Source of the DNA: a virus | Direction: 5' to 3' (one strand) | Virus record (IMG/VR): IMGVR_UViG_3300042197_000425 | Coordinates: 1 to 31,531 of that record | Length of the DNA stretch: 31,531 nt | Shown: positions 11,601 through 17,533 of the stretch, piece by piece | Layout of the letters: every line of letters begins with the position of its first letter | How positions within the stretch are numbered: position 1 is the first letter of the stretch | Program-made: the position numbers and the translations under genes | Notes under the pieces: generated by a model | What the model was told of the DNA's origin: nothing | Databases searched by the model: none | The model's input: the letters and a program-made list of their open reading frames with translations, nothing else

Positions 11601-14593
11601 CCAATCGCAATGCTCCTAAAGAAACGTGGTCTTCCACTTACGGTGGAGAGTTATCTGGATTTCGCGTATCCGGACGGGGTGCCTCGTCCCGTACCGGAAG
11701 AGTTGATACAAGAAGCGCAAGACGCGATAGACAGCGTGAAGCCCCGAAAACAAAAGGGATAATGGAATCCCGCATTGCGCCTCGCCCCGAGGTGCAGTTG
11801 CAGGATGCAACGAAGAAGGCTCAGGCCAACATCGACCGCACCCCAACTGGTGCGATCCCGCTCTACAATTTAAACGCATCACCTGATGCACTGTACGTTG
11901 CCCAGAATCCTGAGGCTGGTGAACAGTTCGATGCACAGGATCTGATCCGTTACTCGCGAACTAACCAGCCTCAGTACACTACTGGCGTACAGCAGATCAT
12001 CGACAAGTTGGCCGTTGATCCACCCAATCAGACACCGGGGCAGACGGTGATTGGCGCAGTGCAGTTGCCGCCGATTCGAAACATGATCGACAAACTGCGT
12101 CAGCAGTTCATCTTCAACTACTCGCGACTTGAGTACTACAACCAGACTCATCCAAGTCTGATCAACAATCTGGCGGATGTCAGTTCGTTGGCTGGCGCTG
12201 AGATGGCAGATCGTCACAAGGCAATCACTGCCTCTGCAATCACAGATGGTGTTCCGGTATATCGAGATGGACTGGTTCGTGTGGAACCCTTTGTCCATAA
12301 CAATCGTGAGTACAAAGGACTCATCGATGTGATGGCTCCGTTGTACAGCAATCCGTATGGGAACCTTGAACGATTGGCTCAAGCCTATGCCATTGCTATT
12401 CGAGGAAGACGTTTAACCGCTGAAGGTAAGTTGGCTCCGGGCGATCCGGCGGACTTGCCACAGTTGTTGTCCGAGGTTCGTAGGTTCACCAACCCTGCTA
12501 CGGGCAACTCGATCATCGAAGAATGGTATGACGCATGGCAGGCATACAACGCTTACACCGTGCAGTTCCTGCGCGATACCGGGATGATCGATGATGCTGG
12601 CGCACAGTTGTGGCTACAGCAATCAGACTACATTCCGTTTTATCGTGAGACTGCAGCAGGCACAGTCGCTCATCCCAAGATCTTCGGCGGACTGACTTCA
12701 ACAACCCACATGAAAGCGGTTGGTAAAAGTTCTGAAGCCATCAATCTGCCACTGCTGGATTCGGTATTGACCAATCTGGATGCAGCCATCGGCATGGGCA
12801 TGAGGAACGTGGCACAGCAGCGCATCGTTCGCGACATGATCCAGATTGGCATGGGCCGCATGGTGCAGCCGGGGCAGTTAGTTGAAGGTCAGCCCACTGT
12901 CACCTTCAAGGTCGCAGGCAAGAAGTACACCGCGTTCATCGATGATCCGTTGATCTTCGAATCCATGCAGGCGCTACCTGAAATGGGTGCAGCAGGGATT
13001 CTGGAAAACGTATTCAGGGTTCCCGCAACCGTACTCCGTGAACTGATTGTCCGTGAGCCGGGATACATGCTCGCTAACATGATGCGAGATACTGCATCGG
13101 TAGCATTGACCAGCGGCGCAAACATCATCCCTGCCGTTGATACAGTTCGTAATTTTGCGAACGGCCTAGATAACCTGCGTCGGTTTGGTGTGGTCGGCGG
13201 CTATGATTTTTCCCGTGATCCAGAAAACATTACTGAGTATCTGGCGGATGAAGCCAAGAAGCGTGGTCACCAGATCCCTGTTGACTACGACAGCAAACTG
13301 AAAGGCTTCTCCAAGTCCAAGTACATGCGCCCATTAACATGGGTATGGGATTTGTTGGGCGGAGTCTCCGATAAGGCTGAAGCCTCGACCCGTAACGCGG
13401 TATATCAGGACACCTTGAAGCGCACAGGCAACGAAGCCGAAGCGGTGTATCAGGCTTTGTCTGTGATCAACTACGGACGGCGTGGGCGTAACCCGTCTAT
13501 CCGCGCCATCACTGCATCGGTTCCATTCTTGAACGCTCGTATCCAAGGCTTGGATAAGTTGTATCAGGCTGGGACCGGGCAGGCCGGTGCGTTTAAAGAT
13601 CGTCGCAAGAACTTTGCGCGGTTCGTGTTTCGCGCTGGACTCATGGTTGGACTCACGGGCTTGTACTACGCGCTCGTCTCTGACGATGAAGAGTACAAGA
13701 ACGCCAACCCTGAGGTAGTGGATAACTACTATATCATTCCTATATTTAATGCTGATCCTGCCAAAGGAGAAAAGGGTTTAGCGTTTCGTGTACCGATCCC
13801 TTTCGAAGTAGGTCTGTTGTTCAAGACTATTCCCGAACGAATCATGCGTCGGTACTACGATGTCGATGTGGCACGGGACACGGAGCAGTCACTAAAACGC
13901 GCAGTCACTTCGACTCTTGCGTTTAACCCTGTTCCGCAGGCGGTGTTGCCGATTGCGGAAGTCATTGCCAACTACGATACGTTCACGGGTCGAACCATCA
14001 TTCCTCCGTACATGAACGAGAGTATGGCGGCTGAGTATCAGGCTCGCTTTGGAACCAATGAGTTTGCCCGTATCTTGGGCGAAGCCACTGGCATATCGCC
14101 TATCAAGATCGATCACTTGATGAATGGTTACTTGGGAACCATCGGTACCTACACACTGGATGCCATTGACCATGTGTTGCGTGACGCTGATCGGATGTAC
14201 CCTTCACGGGAACCCTATCAGTATCCGTTCGTGCGTCGGTTCTTTGCAGACAGCAATCAGCCGGGACTGCAAACTCAGTACTACGATCTATACAAAGAAG
14301 TCGGCAAGGTCACTAACACCATCCGACAACTGCGTGAAGATGGTCGCGTTGATGAACTCCAAGCCTATCTCATGGAGAACCAGACCATACTTGGCATCAA
14401 GTCAGGGGTCGATGTTCTTAACAAACGGATGAAGCAGTACCGCGATCAGAAGGAAGCGATACTCAAGTCCACCCTTGATCCTGATGTGAAGAAGGAACTG
14501 ATCGATGATCTGGATGCCAGCATCAATCAGACTCTGCAAGTGGTTCCCATCCTGAAGAGAGCGGCATACAGTGAGCAGAGACAAGCAGGCTAG
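5699..14593 (+). CDS. Giant polyvalent virion protein (2964 aa): zincin, ART-like, ParB-like, glycosylase-like and membrane-associated modules
   Basis: Modules in order: residues 1-40 carry a conserved podovirus internal-protein N-terminus (G-D-S-P-P-T-D-Q-E-L); about 125-215 are Ala/Gly-rich hydrophobic helices; about 840-1030 are a metallopeptidase-like domain with H-E-I-V-H at 923-927 and H-E-E-E-A at 980-984 as possible further ligand; about 1170-1420 are an ADP-ribosyltransferase-like domain (Y-H-G-T around 1192, ending N-P-E-Q-I-K-S); about 1430-1535 are a ParB/sulfiredoxin-like domain (E-D-G-R-H-R at 1506-1511); about 1550-2015 are a module resembling HhH-GPD glycosylases; about 2050-2830 are large polyvalent-protein-associated domains, including one hydrophobic helix near 2646-2665. 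Such proteins are known from phages (Iyer and Aravind's 'polyvalent proteins') and are thought to be delivered with the DNA. The motif I-x-E-S-R recurs at the module borders. Confidence 0.85.
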   Translation: MPTYRVRDSVSGVTLDLTGDSPPTDQELTDLFAQYGKKEPERTVLGQIGETFKAVPRGIANTVLSTGEGLAELADAATNLVGAKGLVDSGDENALVKASREGRDWIANSALGADPTYQDAWFTKFGEGVGSMATFLAPVGILRGLGVAGKAIPRLGTSARELAATGALATGSGAGEQAQRVAAARAQGLEVTQGQEDLAVGLGGLVGLSEVAPIAFLLKRVPSNITPANKSRILDLLRRSMVGGFQEATQEVVAGVAQDLIEQKIYNENIPIGQSLWDDLTVGGAVGAFADFVVNAAAGRRSFITTEAQREYEAKAREREQANIEKIRQSLATAAERRANIQADPEGFNKAAAQAQAAAAGIAPPTGEGPPVERGGAYARAISNQLGDYFPTNTKFTVEALPLETEPDFTTRTPEGQQVTFAKAKQKFVVKDSQGNQYGQVLDSQEEASALAYGLNTEAIDQQVRGQVLNTLETSGQAYDRVTADTLTRYGVQILSPDRNLITSAAINEAAGTTADKGYIENYSFQTILDGEKTKDGYVVQGPSQQRVTVPGLTLSQQINQKRKEQGLPETQTFTVDEAREALGDKFENLTNINVAAIPDNLSYTATVMDGKPVVVSAANEVFSSRFANEADSEASGKNEDGTPKIKVGQKIELKSLEDAQAFAERKNKEAAKGQGLSTQEINEILKGKKTLNDEITRLLKSKNIGSEIDTPEIKTLFKSIVGKESLADMSFGEQRLLYARLRTLPTFEATTKLPVFEAKPYTRDNFLAASKFVQDANSLGQSFTDDQIAQAAGILPNDERKDVKVEAIKAELVKQGVPVTKPEKPVLLLPGPDGTTDTYNFLREEIRKKMKGFGLDDIATRIDQTLLNFGDPVRYMQEMGAETEGYYNPLLREITLAVDRIDPQKTLTPEQRVNALVDVLNHEIVHPVRRMDLWTGKEWDTLSNAAARLKRKDDQGKDTGQTYLEFARQTYADKSPLVHEEEAVADLSRQAKKFGAKAVAGKPKVLADRLFNFFDRLDNSFRGAGFQSYSDILDRLQSGEVGARTRGEIRTLRATEAEMVQRGVLPERFGDYQPILATPVVRNQEREKKKVEVQQKAQAAGITDFNPASLEGAAIRESRRAIENIPKTIDVDGVVKPTDDSEGRAIYSGYEGPEVYGIETAPTQTGLRNFWNWFSNSKAVDSQGRPVVYYHGTAADITEFRPKQAGSVFITRNPEFSELFAGYSNNYMIVNFPDFMNDQEVSNVLTESMRSATTPKFYDKLEKIQKRVANRVGQGKALDAKSIADIKELYSDKTGGLSSKMVDSIRRRLPSAPNLMPVYVKAENPWDYENKDHVRALLKEVKKQYGAELDVSQLDIENIRDGDWVTIEGSPGNSPFLDAIRNLGFDSMYVKEAGTKNLAVFNPEQIKSAVGNNGQFGPTPSIMESRVSTVSSLQYPLAPEGTWYGEGTFREDGGRLIYLTPDQYIAAVRPLRMDDESRENIDLLKEHIQSGKTLDPLLIRASGKEDGRHRAYAAKELGIKEVPVIVYGDQFKDVPSATTPSILESRKYSAVGKKLVEPVVSTRVPTAIPRGKKATAVENPIDIRLQIGAETFNQDPKLISNAAALISNYPNIRTKDRNLPPDQLVEKFVQDITGNLLWLYDNVPAEIRSRSKLWYVGANRISNYLSDLYEISPNQAAAVLAVNSPQTEWFTNVTRGERLTDIWFNKKNFDWSPEMEETASKIFAKQKYKKDLDAIRGKTLAAIPGDPVEKLIRQAMWIRTYDQSHNRRNFRIITPEGSFGDFVVTDKGNQAIATWAGLDHIVKSISILEDGSLNNISNRLGNAHKVRSFYNNIIAPDDPAGDVTIDTHAVAAALLRPLSGKSIEVSHNLGAGMSNALRGVRGLYGIYAEAYRRAAAQRNVLPREMQSITWEAIRGTFTDVFKRSKPKINAIENSWRRYRDGQLDNNEIRDIVLQEAGGINEPDWWRSNRNAPKETWSSTYGGELSGFRVSGRGASSRTGRVDTRSARRDRQREAPKTKGIMESRIAPRPEVQLQDATKKAQANIDRTPTGAIPLYNLNASPDALYVAQNPEAGEQFDAQDLIRYSRTNQPQYTTGVQQIIDKLAVDPPNQTPGQTVIGAVQLPPIRNMIDKLRQQFIFNYSRLEYYNQTHPSLINNLADVSSLAGAEMADRHKAITASAITDGVPVYRDGLVRVEPFVHNNREYKGLIDVMAPLYSNPYGNLERLAQAYAIAIRGRRLTAEGKLAPGDPADLPQLLSEVRRFTNPATGNSIIEEWYDAWQAYNAYTVQFLRDTGMIDDAGAQLWLQQSDYIPFYRETAAGTVAHPKIFGGLTSTTHMKAVGKSSEAINLPLLDSVLTNLDAAIGMGMRNVAQQRIVRDMIQIGMGRMVQPGQLVEGQPTVTFKVAGKKYTAFIDDPLIFESMQALPEMGAAGILENVFRVPATVLRELIVREPGYMLANMMRDTASVALTSGANIIPAVDTVRNFANGLDNLRRFGVVGGYDFSRDPENITEYLADEAKKRGHQIPVDYDSKLKGFSKSKYMRPLTWVWDLLGGVSDKAEASTRNAVYQDTLKRTGNEAEAVYQALSVINYGRRGRNPSIRAITASVPFLNARIQGLDKLYQAGTGQAGAFKDRRKNFARFVFRAGLMVGLTGLYYALVSDDEEYKNANPEVVDNYYIIPIFNADPAKGEKGLAFRVPIPFEVGLLFKTIPERIMRRYYDVDVARDTEQSLKRAVTSTLAFNPVPQAVLPIAEVIANYDTFTGRTIIPPYMNESMAAEYQARFGTNEFARILGEATGISPIKIDHLMNGYLGTIGTYTLDAIDHVLRDADRMYPSREPYQYPFVRRFFADSNQPGLQTQYYDLYKEVGKVTNTIRQLREDGRVDELQAYLMENQTILGIKSGVDVLNKRMKQYRDQKEAILKSTLDPDVKKELIDDLDASINQTLQVVPILKRAAYSEQRQAG
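9044..9058 (+). repeat. Seam 1 (I-R-E-S-R) in the polyvalent protein
   Basis: Codons for residues 1116-1120 read I-R-E-S-R. This is the most N-terminal of four in-frame I-x-E-S-R motifs and lies before the ART-like module. Confidence 0.6.
9956..9979 (+). repeat. Seam 2 (T-P-S-I-M-E-S-R)
   Basis: It encodes residues 1420-1427, directly after the ART-like module. The last 21 nt, from CCC AGC through TCG CGT, differ from seam 3 at one base. Confidence 0.8.
10316..10339 (+). repeat. Seam 3 (T-P-S-I-L-E-S-R)
   Basis: It encodes residues 1540-1547, directly after the ParB-like module. It is a near-perfect direct repeat of seam 2, 360 nt downstream and in frame. Confidence 0.8.
11756..11773 (+). 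repeat. Seam 4 (G-I-M-E-S-R)
   Basis: It encodes residues 2020-2025. The protein motif is kept while the codons differ from seams 2 and 3. Base composition returns to the GC-richer genome norm directly after it. Confidence 0.7.
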
Positions 14594-14927
14594 TCGGTAC
14601 CTTGGCAAGGTCAAGGAACTTGACTGCGCTCTGTGTACGCTCTTGGGTCAAGGCCAGAACTCTGTCACCGAAGCCCACCACATCCGCACAGGGCATGGAC
14701 TCGGCGACCGTGCGAGTGACTATCTGACAGTGGCCCTGTGTGTGGAATGTCACCGTGGAACCCATGGATTCCATGGCACCAAAGCACTGATGAAGATCGC
14801 CAAACTATCCGAACTGGATCTGTTGGCTGAAACGATCCGTATGTTGGATGAAAAAAAGGGGGCTGGATTACAGCCCCCGAACTTTGCAGAAGATACCAAA
14901 ATGGACAGAGGAGCAACCGCTGTCTAG
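14571..14927 (+). CDS. HNH/Ref-like nuclease (118 aa)
   Basis: The protein carries C-x2-C at residues 19-22, A-H-H-I-R-T-G at 35-41, and L-C-x2-C-H-x3-H at 56-65. This arrangement is seen in Ref-type HNH nucleases (phage P1 Ref, RecA-dependent) and in related phage recombination proteins. It probably nicks or cuts DNA during phage recombination. Start is GTG at 14571, overlapping the preceding stop by 23 nt, so it is transcribed with the virion genes although recombination genes lie on the opposite strand next to it. The last 20 or so codons contain the terminator of the converging operon, so the C-terminal tail is probably not part of the fold. Confidence 0.7.
   Translation: MSRDKQASRYLGKVKELDCALCTLLGQGQNSVTEAHHIRTGHGLGDRASDYLTVALCVECHRGTHGFHGTKALMKIAKLSELDLLAETIRMLDEKKGAGLQPPNFAEDTKMDRGATAV
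14851..14878 (-). terminator. Rho-independent terminator of the leftward 15-21 kb operon
   Basis: A perfect 8-bp stem, GGGGGCTG / CAGCCCCC, with a 5-nt loop is preceded on the + strand by seven A. Read leftward this is a stem followed by seven T. It lies inside the 3' coding end of the converging HNH gene. Confidence 0.85.
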
Positions 14928-14934
14928 ATTGAGT

Positions 14935-15261
14935 CTAATCCGATTGTTCAGACCACACAACATCGTGGTCGATACCGAACGCAATGATCATGTCGATCAT
15001 GTCCGCCATCTCTTGCTTGGACATGCCAGAGGTAGGTTCCCCAAGGAACACCATTCCTCCCTCGATCCCCGGCACCATCCGCTGTTTGCGTAGTGCTGCA
15101 GTGAAGATCCATTTCCAATCCCGTTTAGACAGTTTCTGTCCGTACCATTCGACCTGATCCGAGATGTCCCCGAGCATCGACCACATCATGGCGTTCTGCC
15201 CAATCGTTCGTTTGTTCTTCTTGATGACAGTCCCGATCAAGGACTCCAAGTTCTGGTCCAT
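14935..15261 (-). CDS. ninB: NinB-family recombination protein (108 aa)
   Basis: The protein matches the conserved core of lambda NinB: Q-N-A-M-M-W-S-M-L-G-D-I-S, V-E-W-x-G-Q-K-L-S, W-K-W-I-F-T-A-A-L, V-P-G-x-x-G-G, and a tail with A-F-G-x-x-x-D-V-x-W-S-E. NinB binds single-stranded DNA and acts in phage recombination, partly replacing RecF/O/R functions. I choose the ATG at 15261: it has a GGAG ribosome site and follows the upstream stop by two bases. An in-frame ATG at 15315 would add 18 residues but overlaps the upstream gene heavily. It is the last gene before the operon terminator. Confidence 0.85.
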   Translation of the reverse strand: MDQNLESLIGTVIKKNKRTIGQNAMMWSMLGDISDQVEWYGQKLSKRDWKWIFTAALRKQRMVPGIEGGMVFLGEPTSGMSKQEMADMIDMIIAFGIDHDVVWSEQSD

Positions 15262-15263
15262 GG

Positions 15264-15812
15264 TTAAGTCTCCGCAGAGAACCAATCGGTTTGTCTCTTC
15301 AGGAACTTCGGCCACTCCGGGTCTGCAAAAGACTTGTCATGCATTAACAGGTGGTTGGTAGGCTGTGCCGTGAACCTGCCAAGGTTAGGGAGTGAGAAGA
15401 AATAGAACTCTTTGGCTTGTGATGGTTCAGCACTGAACCCGTCCCCGATAGGCACAAGGGTGAAGAGGTAATCCCCTACCGCTTCTAACCGATTCTGGAG
15501 GCGCACAGTGGCCTGCATGCCAGAGATGAAGGGGTACTCAAGGGTCGAGAACTGCCAGCCATAAGCGTCCCATGTTGCGGCATCCGAAGGTTCCCAAGGA
15601 ACTGCTTTAGGGGACAGCGCCAACTGGTGCAGTCCCACGTTCCTGTAGATGGCACCGCATTCGAGCATGACATGGCAACCAAACGCCCGTCCCGGCCATA
15701 CGTTTAAACCAAACCACACAGCCCGCATCCAGTCATGTTCCCCACAAGCGTTAGGTTCCAGCCAAACGTACTGGTGTTTGGGGAGCGGACCTGATCCTGT
15801 GGATAACGTCAT
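15264..15812 (-). CDS. Conserved phage protein, unknown function (182 aa)
   Basis: I do not recognise the family with certainty. The protein is rich in Trp, Phe and Pro, has no membrane helix or clear nucleotide-binding motif, and looks globular. The ATG at 15812 overlaps the upstream stop as ATGA and has a purine-rich ribosome site. The longer frame, to 15899, would run through the upstream gene. Its place between an HTH-like gene and ninB suggests a nucleic-acid role, but that rests on context only. Confidence 0.7.
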   Translation of the reverse strand: MTLSTGSGPLPKHQYVWLEPNACGEHDWMRAVWFGLNVWPGRAFGCHVMLECGAIYRNVGLHQLALSPKAVPWEPSDAATWDAYGWQFSTLEYPFISGMQATVRLQNRLEAVGDYLFTLVPIGDGFSAEPSQAKEFYFFSLPNLGRFTAQPTNHLLMHDKSFADPEWPKFLKRQTDWFSAET

Positions 15813-16006
15813 TGCTGGTTCTCTTTCTGGATCTGGATGTCGTATTGCTTGATACCACGCCTGAGCGCAGTACCAAGGGATGACTGACTGATACCCCATG
15901 CATCACGCAGATCCTTGTACTGGACCCGTTCCCCGTACTTTTCCGCTTCCGCTTTGCGTTGCATGAGTTGCTTGTATTGTTCGAGTGTGAGTCTTGGTTC
16001 TTTCAT
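15809..16006 (-). CDS. Small HTH-like protein (65 aa)
   Basis: Residues about 25-55 (Y-G-E-R-V-Q-Y-K-D-L-R-D-A-W-G-I-S-Q) read like a helix-turn-helix with a recognition helix around S-S-L-G-T-A-L-R-R-G. The N-terminal half is a charged helix. A DNA-binding regulator or accessory factor is likely. It is ATGA-coupled at both ends. Confidence 0.6.
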   Translation of the reverse strand: MKEPRLTLEQYKQLMQRKAEAEKYGERVQYKDLRDAWGISQSSLGTALRRGIKQYDIQIQKENQQ

Positions 16007-16278
16007 GTCTCACCCCTTCTTCTAATCATCTCGGCACAGCACCGACATCCTGAATCAAACAACTGCAAAGCATTTTTGCCTGTCACATCTTCTGTTAGTT
16101 CAAACTGTTCTTGTTCACACAACTTCGCACACGCCTCCCGCTCTGCTGCGGCAACGAGGGCGGCGAAACGTTCAAGTTTTTCTAGGTTTGGAATGCGCAC
16201 AACGTATCCAACGCCGTATTTAACGCGCTCATGCAAATTAGCCTTTCGCGCCATGCGGATGATGTCATCGCGGGTCAT
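16003..16278 (-). CDS. Small conserved phage protein, paralogue A (91 aa)
   Basis: It begins M-T-R-D-D-I-I-R-M-A-R and contains L-E-R-F-A-A-L-V-A-A-A-E-R-E-A-C-A-K-L-C, then ends with several cysteines (C-R-C-C). This small-protein family is familiar from prophages and phages of Burkholderiales, with no known function. The next upstream gene starts with almost the same sequence, so the two arose by duplication. The four to five C-terminal cysteines could bind metal. It is ATGA-coupled on both sides. Confidence 0.7.
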   Translation of the reverse strand: MTRDDIIRMARKANLHERVKYGVGYVVRIPNLEKLERFAALVAAAEREACAKLCEQEQFELTEDVTGKNALQLFDSGCRCCAEMIRRRGET

Positions 16279-16874
16279 AAAGGCTCTTCCCTCGTTACAT
16301 ATTTGTTCGGCTTCACGGTGTCGTTACCGTCGCCACGGATACAGTACGCAATCTTTTTTGCCGACAAACCTTCGCACCAATCTTCAACCCATGTAGCGAT
16401 CATTTCTTTACACGCTTCATGCTCGGCTTTCACCGCAGCATCAATCAATCCGCAGTGCTGCGTCGTCTTCTGGCCCTCAGCGCATTGGCGGTAGCCTTCG
16501 TTCTTCAGTGCCTTCAGATGCAGTTCCAAAAACCGATTAAGTTTACTCAGCGTCACCCGATCATCAGTTAGGCTCATTACTATTCCGGCTTCCTCGGCCA
16601 TCTTGATAACGTCATCCGTATTCACGCCGCACATCCTCCAAATGTTTTGATCTTCACCTAACGCTTGCTTGGCTCGCGCCTCTTGATACATGGAGTTCTG
16701 ACTGATGGAAATGTCATGCAGGGCTTCGCGTAGCCGTCCAATCTCTTTGTCCTTCTCGGCGGCAACGAGAGCGGCGAACTTCTCAAGCATATTTGCATTG
16801 CCATCGTTAGATCCATAATCAAACCAGAACATTCCTGCCTCTCGCGCCATGCGGATAATGTCGTCGCGGGTCAT
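16275..16874 (-). CDS. Duplicated-module phage protein, paralogue B (199 aa)
   Basis: The N-terminus, M-T-R-D-D-I-I-R-M-A-R-E-A-G, repeats that of the downstream paralogue, followed by E-K-F-A-A-L-V-A-A-E. A second, diverged copy of the module begins near residue 84 (N-T-D-D-V-I-K-M-A-E-E-A-G, then L-N-R-F-L-E-L-H-L). The C-terminus carries C-K-E-M-I and a Trp/Cys-containing stretch. The gene therefore looks like a fusion of two diverged copies. Function is unknown. It is ATGA-coupled to both neighbours. Confidence 0.7.
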   Translation of the reverse strand: MTRDDIIRMAREAGMFWFDYGSNDGNANMLEKFAALVAAEKDKEIGRLREALHDISISQNSMYQEARAKQALGEDQNIWRMCGVNTDDVIKMAEEAGIVMSLTDDRVTLSKLNRFLELHLKALKNEGYRQCAEGQKTTQHCGLIDAAVKAEHEACKEMIATWVEDWCEGLSAKKIAYCIRGDGNDTVKPNKYVTREEPL

Positions 16875-17062
16875 CGCGGTTTCCTCTTGCGTTTCAGTTT
16901 CTGATTCTCTTCACGCAACTCTCTAATCTCTTGGGCGCACCGTTTAAGCAGTTCACTGATCAAGATAAATTCTGTCTCGGTGGTGATTGAATTGATGGTG
17001 TTCTTGTCTGCTTCACACCAACCCAGAACATCCAAGATATCTTCTCTTTGCCATCCGATCAC
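16871..17062 (-). CDS. Small ORFan, C-terminal basic coiled coil (63 aa)
   Basis: The start is GTG at 17062, overlapping the preceding TGA as GTGA, with an AGGAAAGG ribosome site. The C-terminal half (E-I-R-E-L-R-E-E-N-Q-K-L-K) is a predicted coiled coil ending in a basic tail, compatible with nucleic-acid binding or dimerisation. No family was recognised. Confidence 0.6.
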   Translation of the reverse strand: MIGWQREDILDVLGWCEADKNTINSITTETEFILISELLKRCAQEIRELREENQKLKRKRKPR

Positions 17063-17259
17063 TTGCCTTTCCTCAGGTGTTCGATCTCTGCCTTCAGCAC
17101 ACTGATCTCTTGAGCCAACAGAGAAGCCTCTGTCTGGAACCCACTCTGTCTCAGTGCAGCCAGTGCGTTATCGATACGAACCTGTTGAGAGTACCGCCAT
17201 GGCATCCGGTCCAGTTCATCTTTCCATGCGCCCGGAGGAGAGATGTCATCGACTGACAT
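17059..17259 (-). CDS. Small ORFan (66 aa)
   Basis: I place the start at the ATG at 17259, which has a GGAG site and overlaps the preceding gene by 14 nt. An upstream in-frame ATG at 17307 lacks a ribosome site. The protein begins M-S-V-D-D-I-S-P-P-G-A-W-K and has a C-terminal helix rich in Glu and Leu. The core (W-R-Y-S-Q-Q-V-R-I-D-N-A-L-A-A-L-R-Q) resembles linker regions of many small phage early proteins. Function is unknown. Confidence 0.55.
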   Translation of the reverse strand: MSVDDISPPGAWKDELDRMPWRYSQQVRIDNALAALRQSGFQTEASLLAQEISVLKAEIEHLRKGK

Positions 17260-17533
17260 TCTCGTACTCCGCACGAACCTTGGCTGCTGTTTCTTCTTGA
17301 ACCACATCCCGGACCAATGTCATCAGTTTGCAGATGACATGGCTCTCGGATTTCTCCAGTCCCTGTTTGTGCAGTTCATCAAACTGGAACGCCATCAGAT
17401 TGATCATGGCCCAATCGATGTACTGGAGTTTTAAATCATCACCAATCGTCGCCCACACTTTCTCTTGCGGCGGGATCGCCACCATGTCTTCAGGCTTCAC
17501 GTCCAGAAAAGACACATCATCATCGGTGTTCAT
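17246..17533 (-). CDS. Hypothetical early protein (95 aa)
   Basis: This is an acidic, mainly helical protein with no recognised motif. A GGAG site lies 7 nt before the ATG. It overlaps the glycosyltransferase-like gene upstream by 14 nt and the small gene downstream by 14 nt, so it is a coupled operon member. Confidence 0.6.
   Translation of the reverse strand: MNTDDDVSFLDVKPEDMVAIPPQEKVWATIGDDLKLQYIDWAMINLMAFQFDELHKQGLEKSESHVICKLMTLVRDVVQEETAAKVRAEYENVSR

Larger units (their letters stand above)
9330..11758. other. AT-rich island inside the polyvalent gene
   Basis: Codon use shifts visibly to A/T-ending codons (AAA, GAT, ATT, TTT) from inside the ART-like module to seam 4. Flanking parts of the same gene prefer AAG, GAC, ATC and TTC. 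The reading frame is intact throughout. The shift suggests that these modules were acquired by transfer from a lower-GC source. Confidence 0.65.

Noticed and set aside
15262-15315. Upstream start for ninB at 15315
   Set aside because: It would overlap the preceding gene by about 50 nt. The ATG at 15261 has a better ribosome site and the tight spacing typical of this operon.
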